A DNA stretch of 64,000 bases from Pollenia angustigena (Eukaryota > Arthropoda > Insecta > Diptera > Polleniidae): assembly GCA_930367215.1 (NCBI GenBank), contig OV884056.1, positions 279,230,067-279,294,066 of the forward strand, given 5' to 3'. The position numbers and the translations under genes were made by a program. The notes beneath the pieces are model-generated. The model ran no database searches and was not told the origin of the DNA. It saw nothing but the letters and a program-made list of their open reading frames with translations. This document shows, piece by piece, positions 56,760-64,000 of this stretch (position 1 is its first letter; each line of letters begins with the position of its first letter).

Positions 56760-58535
56760 AAACATTAAATATTATAATGCCTTAGGCAAAACATTTTTGT
56801 TAATTTTATCTTTGATTTCCTCTCCCCTTAATATTTCCTTTACCCTGCCAAAGTAAATCTCTTGTCCTCTTCCAACCTGTTTTAATCAATGTCAACTTGA
56901 ATGGAAATAAGAAACATTGTGGCAGTCATTTACTTAATAATAATCTACAGCAAACATTCAGACATTTATATGTCTGTATATCCCAACCAGCAGCAGCACC
57001 AGCAGCAGCAAAATCAACTCCCTTAACAAATATCATGTTTAACAACAACAAATAACATTAATTTAGTTGTTGATACTAAAATTGTATCATTTATGTCAGT
57101 TTCATTTTATTTTCGAAATTTTTGTTTCTTTCTTTCATTAATTTGCTGTCAGGAGACAGACTCTTTAGTTGTTTAGTTGTAGTGTGATGTGAAATGCCAG
57201 TGTTGTCCGAATATCAGATTTTTTTTATTTTTTGTAGTTGTAGTTGTTGTGTAAATAAGTTCCTCCATCCTCCATCTGTAAATGGTGTGAAATGGTCATT
57301 ATTTCATTATCGTTAATGGCCCTCTCTGGACTGTTTGTTGCAAAACGAATTATGGTACATGACTCTCCCAAAAACAAACAAAAAAAAGATCTACAAGGAA
57401 ATGTTATTAATACTAAATTTGATATCCATCGCCAGCATCATATCGGTATGATGAGACTCATCATAATCACTGTCACCGCAGTTCATTGGGGCTCTGAATT
57501 TTGATGTGTGTGTGTGTGTTTTTTAATGAATGTCAGTTTTAGAATGTGTTTATGTGCGACTGGCTTTAGAGAATTAATAGACAACATTTTTCCCCATGAT
57601 ATTGTTGTTGTTTTTGTTTAATAAACTTTATCATAATCAAATATTTCCTTTTTTTTTTGCTGACACAATATTAAAGATCCAATAAAACATAAAAAACTCA
57701 TGAGAATTAAGTGGATTTCCCTTAACAACAATGACCACATATTAAATCACTCTCAATACATTGTAGTACAACAAACACACACATTAAATCCCCTAAAAAC
57801 CCTAGAGAACTTTACAAAATACATACAAATTTATGGAACACTATCCAGAAAGTAGACTTCTCTGCAACAGACGGTATATGGATTAAATAATCAGGCAAAC
57901 ACATGTAGTTATTTAAATTTAAATTCACAGTGTCTATTAAAATAGAATAGGTGTCAACAACAATAGAGCATTAATACTTCCAGCAACAACAATGAAAACA
58001 AAAACAAACTTTCAATGGGTCTGCTGTTTTTGTTTTACTTAAATACCGACTGCTGTGGCCGTGGCATATTCATTCATCCACTTTAGTTTATCTGGAACCC
58101 AATCTATTCCATAAATATACATACTCGCTTGTTTATTTAACACTATTCTGCTGCAAAAGTCGTTTTATTTGTTATTTATTTGTTGTTGTTGTTGCTGGGG
58201 GACTTTTTTAAAAAAGTTATTATTTTTCCTGTCCCTTTTTGTTATTGTTCATGTTTTGGTTGTGACGATTTGTATGACGTTGTGTGGCGGCGATTTACAT
58301 GTGTTTACTATTTTTAATGACCACAAAAACTAAACAATAGGGGCCCTTAGGTTGTTTAAAAGTCACACTTAAAGAAACTTGGGAAAATGTTAAGCTTAAA
58401 AAGACTTTGCCACAGAGAAAGTGTCAAGTAATTTGAATTTTTGTAATAAAAATAAATATGAGAAAATGAAAAAAATAAAATGAAACAATCAACTTTAAAA
58501 CTGTTAAAAACAGGGAAACTTACAAGAAACGTAGG
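56760..58535. other. Non-repetitive spacer, no gene
   Basis: About 1.8 kb with short simple repeats (CAGCAGCAG at 56989-57009, a TG run at 57504-57519, GTTGTTGTT runs) and no recognised element or gene. It is the least repeat-rich stretch of the window and could be ancestral intron or intergenic DNA. Confidence 0.4.
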
Positions 58536-58539
58536 GCTT

Positions 58540-59730
58540 AACCTTTTTTCTTAGGCTCTAAGGTTTGCTTAGATCGGCATCACAGGAGCCGTGAAAAGTA
58601 CTTTTAAGCGGCTCTGGACGTTATTCTACATCTTCTACATATTGAGCAGTAATAAGTACTCCTGAAGCTGCTCTGGATATTATTCTTCTGCAAATTGGGC
58701 AGTGTGTCATAGGAATGGTAGCCAGAAGTATTCTTACGACTTAGGTGGGCAATCAGCTCGACTTTGGGCATTTGTCAAGTATGGTGTTACCGTCTAGTCG
58801 GGACAAATTCACTATTTTTACTTGTGGCTCGAGGATGAGGGTTGCAGTTGTCTATTTTGAGGGCCTTAATAAGAAGATCATAAAGGCTTCCTTATTTCTG
58901 CAGTGTATTTCAGTAGCAGATTCTAAGGAGCTCAGAGGTCACTTTATATGTGGACAGCCAGGCGGCTCTTAAAGCCTTGATGAGCTATTTTGTGAATTCC
59001 AGGCTAGTGTATGATTAAAGGAGACCCCTAAGGGAAATCTTTGAGGAGCATGTAGTGAGACTATGCCACTCACTGCAACATCATCGATAAACTGACGAGC
59101 CTGGGCAAGGAAATGGAGGATTCTGATTGTGCGTCAACAGTCAGACCCCCGATAGGCTTTTATTTTTGATGATTAGGGAATGGGTTCTAACCGAGACTGG
59201 CGGAATAGGGCAGATTGTAGAGTATCGTGGATGTTATTTTCGCTGCTTAGAAAGGCCGGTTATAATTCACTTCTAGGCAGGATAAAGTCTGCGTTAGAAC
59301 AATGATAGGTATGATCACGGTCCACTGCATTAACAGCAGCATGGCGTTGATAATGGGATCTGACTCGGTTGTGCGAGGATTCAGAGGAGATAGAGATAGT
59401 TGAGCAAAAACTGTGTCACTGTCTTGAGCACAGCAGGCTAAGGCGGCTTGATAGTAGGTTCATAGGCAAAATGAGAGATCAGTTGGCTTGAGAATCTGAC
59501 GAAATTCGTAATGGGCATGGCCTAGCTGGTAAAAAGGCGGGTTTACTAGGGAGGTTTTCTTCTTTGGCCTGATATTACCTTCCACTAATTCTTATGCTTT
59601 GTTCTTTATTTTCATCTTAGCCTACTTTAACTGCTATTAACGTCACAATGGACCATATTGGTCTCTAGATGATGGTAACAAGATTGTCTTTACACGAGCC
59701 TTTCTACCTTACCTAACCTAAATTAACCTA
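58540..59730 (+). pseudogene. LINE 3' half: RNase H and Cys/His tail, decayed
   Basis: GC-richer than its surroundings. In successive frames it encodes TCGSRMRVAVVYFEGL (usual TDGSK start of RNase H, with the Asp replaced by Cys), then VDSQAALKALMSYFVNSRLVYD (the second RNase H Asp region), REIFEEHVVRLC, and later CEDSEEIEIVEQKLCHCLEH with SRLRRLDSRFIG (the Cys/His-rich tail of such ORF2 proteins). Stops and frameshifts lie between all of these. The 3' end reads ACCTTACCTAACCTAAATTA, the usual ACCTAACC tail. RNase H indicates an I/R1/LOA-type LINE, a different clade from the jockey-like pieces at 25.6, 40.7 and 49.6 kb. Confidence 0.75.
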
Positions 59731-59904
59731 GTTTCTTTTTTCATTTGTAAAGTTTAATAAAAAAAATGTTATTGAGTTTAATTACTGGCTACTTGCTTCT
59801 TTTAATGATTATTTCAATATTATAAACAACAATGTTTCGCCTTGTTTATCTTCCGTCAAGCAATCATCGAATGAACCTTTTGCGAATCTCTGTATAAATC
59901 ATAT

Positions 59905-60330
59905 AACAATTACTGAGTCACCTAAATGAGAGCGTTATTTTAAACATGAAAATTCTATTGCCAAAACAATTTCAATAAAACAAACCGACCTTACTGAGCT
60001 ACCTTAACAAGACCGGCAAGCGTTAAAAATAAAAATTCTATGGCCAATATATTTTCAATAAAATAAAGCGACCAAGCGATCTATCAAATAAGATTTTCAA
60101 GCCGGGTGATGTTGAATACGCGTTCTAAAGGTTAGTTTCGTATGAACTGTGTGAAAATGACTAGTTTTGACATAAAAAAGACTCTTGCCGCTCTTATTAA
60201 GGTAGCTCAGTAAGAATCAGTCAAATAAGATTTTTAAGCCTGGTAGAAAGATTTGTATCGTATGAATTGTTTTAAAATAAGAAGTTTTGGTGTGAAAAAA
60301 CGCTTGACATGATTTTTGAAAGACTTGTTT
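59905..60330 (+). repeat. Interleaved tandem and inverted repeat
   Basis: TTACTGAG(C/T)..ACCT occurs at 59909 and 59991, each followed by AATTCTAT(T/G)GCCAA and TTTCAATAAAA, a tandem unit of about 82 bp. A second unit, ATCAAATAAGATTTTCAAGC at 60077, recurs at 60218 as GTCAAATAAGATTTTTAAGC. TACTGAGCTACCTTAACAAG (59992) also pairs with the reversed TACTGAGCTACCTTAATAAG near 60213, so 59991-60213 is a MITE-like inverted element. Confidence 0.6.
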
Positions 60331-61730
60331 GATAATCCTTACACACATCTCAACCGATTCCCTTTACACTAAATATAAGCGTCTTTCGCTGTGTTTAGAA
60401 CTATCTCACAGAGGAATCCCTTGCGAGGAATCTTCTACGATTAAAAAATGCGTTCGTCGACTACCTATCAAAGACGCCTTACATGAGATTTCCATTAGAC
60501 TCTAACACGATTGAACATGCTTGCTGAGAACAATAATGCTATGTCTATGTTTTAGAAACTAAGCTATCAATTAGTTTTCAGGTAAAAAATTTTGAATTAA
60601 ACAAAAAAAAAAAAAAAAAAACATAAATCTAACTAAGCAATATCGAATCGATCATAATTTTTAAAAGTGTAAGCATTTTAAAAATGTCCAGTTTTTTGTA
60701 ATCAAATCTTTTAGTATAGACAGACGAACGAGTGTGTGTTATAATTTAGTGTTAATATGCATATCAACCATCCAACTAACCAACCAACAACCATCCAGCC
60801 AAACTACCATTCATCCGTCCAACTAGTCTGTATCCAATTTATACTTTTTTTCTTAAAAAAAAAAAAAAACAAGAAATAAAACATAAAATAAAACCGTATC
60901 ATGAAATTCTATATTGTTGTCGTTGTTGATTGTGTTGCAGACGGTAGACAAGCGAACGGACAGACAGATGGACAGACTCATGTAAATGTTTAGTTCAGTT
61001 TAGTTTACTTTGCTCTTTATTATTGTTGTTGTTGTTGTTTGTTTGTTTTTTATTTTAACTGCATTGACACTTTAACACTCTAGAGATTGTATTTTTTAAG
61101 TTCCCATTGTATACACGTAGTTTTTCCTGCTGTTGTTGTTAGTTTTTCTTTTTGCTGTTTTAAAAACGTTTTTACGCGTTGTGATCAGTTAATTGACACT
61201 GCGTTTTATGTTTTTTTTTTTGACACTACTAGTCTGGTCTTCCCAACTAGGTATTTACTAACTATCTGTACCTTGTTACAACCGAACTTCATACATTGTT
61301 TGTAGCGACTGCTGAATAGTGTTAATATGTGTGTGATATTTTTTTTTTTTTTTTTGTTTAATTTTCAAAAAAAAGGCTGTTCGATATTTTCACAATAAAG
61401 TACTTTAAAAGATGTATAACTTATTACAACTAAACAAGCCAGCAGGTTTAAGTTGTAAAGCGATTTGAAAGAGATTTGTTTGTTCTATTCGATATTGTCT
61501 TTTCTGTTTTGTCTATAGGAATAAATAAAATTTATTTTTTATAATATAGTCATTGATGGTTTATGGATATACGTTTTTTGTTCAATAGCCCATTTAAATT
61601 TCGGGGAAAAAAACAATTGAACTTGCCGAAAAATCTCGAGATGGGAATATTGTATAAATAGCTGCATTTGTGTAGATATCAGTCCTTATTTGATAATACT
61701 TCCAATGGGCTTAGAATTCAATGACTACTG
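60331..61730. other. Spacer, no gene
   Basis: Poly-A at 60603-60621, GTT runs at 61023-61039, poly-T at 61339-61355. No gene or element ends recognised. Confidence 0.4.
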
Positions 61731-61734
61731 CAGA

Positions 61735-61890
61735 GTACCCCGGTAGAGTAGCTGGTAGTGAACTAGTCTATCAGCGCCGGGGTTGCGGTTTCGATTCCCG
61801 GAGATTCTGGTTTCTTCCCTGCAGATAAGCGTAGAGCTTCGCGGGGATAAGCTTAGGGAATTAAAAATAAAAAAAAAAAATATAAAAAAA
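61735..61890 (+). mobile_element. tRNA-derived SINE (short)
   Basis: An A-box match TAGAGTAGCTGG (61744-61755) and a B-box match GGTTTCGATTCC with one inserted T (61787-61798) lie at pol III spacing. About 65 bp of unrelated body (GCAGATAAGCGTAGAGCTTC) and an A-rich tail (61861-61888) follow. This head-body-tail order is that of a SINE. It differs from the tRNA-like segment at 23.9 kb. Confidence 0.6.
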
Positions 61891-62104
61891 ATTGTCATGA
61901 CGAGGACACAGAAGAAACTGTGTTTAATTTTCTATGCCAACTTTTTGAAATTCGGGGCATTAGGGAAACCCCTATCTATCTAGGATGTAGCTAAGGTTCC
62001 CTACAAGAACAGTGACAGTAATTTGACCTGTCATTTGACTAGCATTGCTGTTGCAAATATCCATCACCGCATAGAACAAAGTTTTTATAATTTTCTTAAA
62101 GCAA

Positions 62105-62250
62105 ATATGAAAAAACTTAAACGAGTATCCCGGCCAAAGCCACCACCCGAATGACCACAACCTGTTGGAAGACCACTCCTTGACACACGACCGTTTCGTA
62201 CATTACGTCCATTGTTTCCAGCGAATCCACCACCTTGTCCTCTGGACTAT
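62105..62250 (-). pseudogene. Possible Gly/Arg-rich coding remnant
   Basis: The minus strand frame reads SRGQGGGFAGNNGRNVRNGR then SRSGLPTGCGHSGGGFGRDT, an RGG-like composition unusual for AT-rich DNA. It is GC-richer than its flanks. A stop precedes it directly and it runs into AT-rich sequence after GRDTR. It could be a fragment of a processed RNA-binding-protein gene, an exon with unrecognised splice sites, or chance. Confidence 0.3.
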
Positions 62251-62750
62251 TTTTCTTTACACCAATAGCAAATAATATTTTGCAGTATTAAAATTAAACA
62301 ATTTACAAATTTTCACAAGTATTAGCCAGTAAAGCGTATGTAGTTCTTCTAGTTTAACATATATTTAAGAGTGGTACAACTAATGTAAAATTGTTCCAAG
62401 TGTGTTTGTAAAGGGATGATTCTTCTCTTTATTAGGAAGACGAATTGATGCCCGATTGATCGCCGTAACTACTCTGTAGGATGGGGCTTGACGCTGGGTA
62501 TCTAAAAAGGACCTCTGCTTCAAATCTAGAACTCGCCATATAAAATTCATGCCTTCCGTAAGCGAGACGTTAAGCGAAACCCCATACCTTCTCTCTTACG
62601 AACCTACTACGTTCAAAGCTTAATCTAACGCTGTTTTCATAGACGAGCGATTTAAAGGAACTCCGAAGAAAAAAATTCGAAAGGGGTTTAATGGCGTAGA
62701 ACAACTCGTTTGCTTAATTTGATGTTCAATAACTTGATTGACGCGTACAT
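62251..62750. other. Unassigned sequence
   Basis: No recognised element. The phrase AAGCGAGACGTTAAGCGAAA lies at 62559-62578. No gene. Confidence 0.35.
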
Positions 62751-62754
62751 TGTG

Positions 62755-63340
62755 GTATTTATTGAAATAAGTATAAAATTCTTAAATCAAGTAAAAAAAA
62801 GATTTAACTTCATGTTGTATTTAACCCTCCGACAGACGCATGTTTTGATTTTCTTTACACATTAGAAAAAGGTCTAGCCAGACTCATGTGTACCACGAAG
62901 GGTTCAAAAGTAAAGTTGAACTCTTGCTTCTCATTTAGTTTATATTTTTGGTTAAATATGCAAATAAGATTTCTAAAGTAGAAACCATATCGGGCATGAT
63001 GTTGGTGTTCTATCATTCTGTAAGGTGTAATACGGGTAAGTAAATCAATCATAATAATTTTTTCTTTCTTATTCAAGAAAAAATCAACTTACTAATACTT
63101 GAATCAAGCGCATTTTGAGATTTATTCAATCTTAGTTTTTGTTAAATCAATCGCATTTTCTGATTATTTTAAGTACGGATTTAAACAATTTTCTAATTCT
63201 GATATCAAGCGCATTTTGAGATTGATTCAATCTTAGTTTTATTTAAATCAATCTCATTTTCTGATTATTTAAAGTACGTAATCGGGAATGAATATGGATA
63301 ATTTAAGTATTTTGAGATTGAAAATCCGTATTTGAATCAA
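62755..63340 (+). repeat. Dispersed repeat, copy 2, with 101-bp tandem unit
   Basis: Matches 35.3-36.1 kb by several phrases. In addition TCAAGCGCATTTTGAGATT starts at 63104 and 63205. Each is followed by ATTCAATCTTAGTTTT, AAATCAATC and CATTTTCTGATTATTT, giving two tandem units of 101 bp. Confidence 0.6.
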
Positions 63341-64000
63341 TCTTTCTGTACTTCATTTGAGTACGGAAGAATTGATTTTTATTTTGAATGTAGTTGTGCC
63401 GTTTGTATCACTTCGGGCTTCGATATTTTCACCTGCTGACAAAAACATTGAGCGAGAAGTGGAACTTCCCCACATACAAAATTAGCGTAAGCGCACGCAA
63501 CGTAGTCGCAATAGAATGCCAACTTTGATTAAAGCAAAATTAAAAAATCTACAACCGTTTTCGAAGTCTGTAGACTGATGCTTCAATCTGTAAAGGAGTT
63601 GTGCCGCCAACTTCACTCCCATTAGGGAAGTGTCAAAACAAAAATACTGAGCAACCCCCTCTATAAATAATACTCCTACTGATCTTACTAATTATAATCC
63701 AAAACACATCTTAAGTTAATTAAATTAAAAAAAATTTTCATTACTTTTAAATTAATTTCTATTAAATAATAAGTCCCTTAAACATTTTTTAAACTGAAAT
63801 CTTATTTCCTCAGCTAAAGTCAATGCCTTTTCCAAACTTGTCTTTTGTTTATTACTTATGTTTGCTTTTTTTCCTTTAATCATCAGCATCTTTATCATCT
63901 CATATGAAAGTCCTTAAGATGTAGATGTCTTTTTGTTGAAGCAAAATAAAAACAAAAATAAAAAATTATTTGCCATTTTATGTCATTTTCAGTTTGATTA
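63341..64000. other. Spacer, no gene
   Basis: AT-rich with one GC-richer patch (63460-63510). No gene or repeat recognised before the window ends. Confidence 0.4.

Noticed and set aside
58745..58972. Small host gene of 75 codons
   Set aside because: Its peptide overlaps the decayed RNase H part of a LINE, and the true domain continues in other frames.

Overview
The window looks like non-coding DNA from a large, AT-rich insect genome, most likely a calyptrate (muscoid or blow-fly-like) fly. The grounds are the base composition, very short introns (54-59 bp) in the one intact gene, mariner, jockey-type, Helitron and mini-me-like relics of the kinds common in Diptera, and simple repeats such as CAA, GTT, CAG and GTCC/GTCT. 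I found no convincing host protein-coding gene and no bacterial-style operon, CRISPR array or rRNA. The DNA reads as an intron or intergenic interval built from satellite DNA and layers of nested transposons.

Layout. 0.6-20.8 kb: a degenerate satellite with a roughly 41-bp monomer (core GCGATGTTATCGATAACT), in five blocks all in the same orientation. It is broken by a mariner relic, several MITEs (short terminal-inverted-repeat elements), a mini-me/Helentron-like element with five 153-bp internal repeats, and AT-rich filler. 20.8-29.6 kb: a dispersed repeat family with a tRNA-like (SINE-type) segment, one copy of which forms a 712-bp palindrome. Also here are a Harbinger-type MITE with its empty site visible, a TTAA-target MITE, a LINE 3' end, a hAT-like element and a small Helitron. 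30-36.4 kb: two more hAT-like elements with 8-bp target duplications and nested MITEs. 36.8-41 kb: a dead mariner and a LINE fragment, each invaded by one copy of a 1.5-kb fold-back element. The two copies lie in opposite orientation with different 9-bp target duplications and together make a 3.08-kb palindrome. 41-42.4 kb: another hAT with a perfect 8-bp duplication. 45.2-48.9 kb: the outstanding feature, a 3.65-kb DNA transposon with 42-bp terminal inverted repeats and an apparently intact four-exon gene for a 722-residue transposase-like protein. 49-64 kb: LINE fragments, a triple-nested pogo-like MITE, a mariner relic, mini-me fragments, a GC-richer LINE with a decayed RNase H and Cys/His tail, a tRNA-like SINE and assorted repeats.

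How the parts relate. Only the 45-49 kb element looks able to encode a working protein. All other coding traces are frameshifted, truncated or have lost catalytic residues. The insertion order can be read in several places, for example fold-back copy A inserted beside a mariner relic, fold-back copy B inserted in a LINE, and a hAT inserted in a mini-me-like element. Function claims rest on motifs read by eye. Superfamily names for MITEs rest on terminal repeats and target-site length only.
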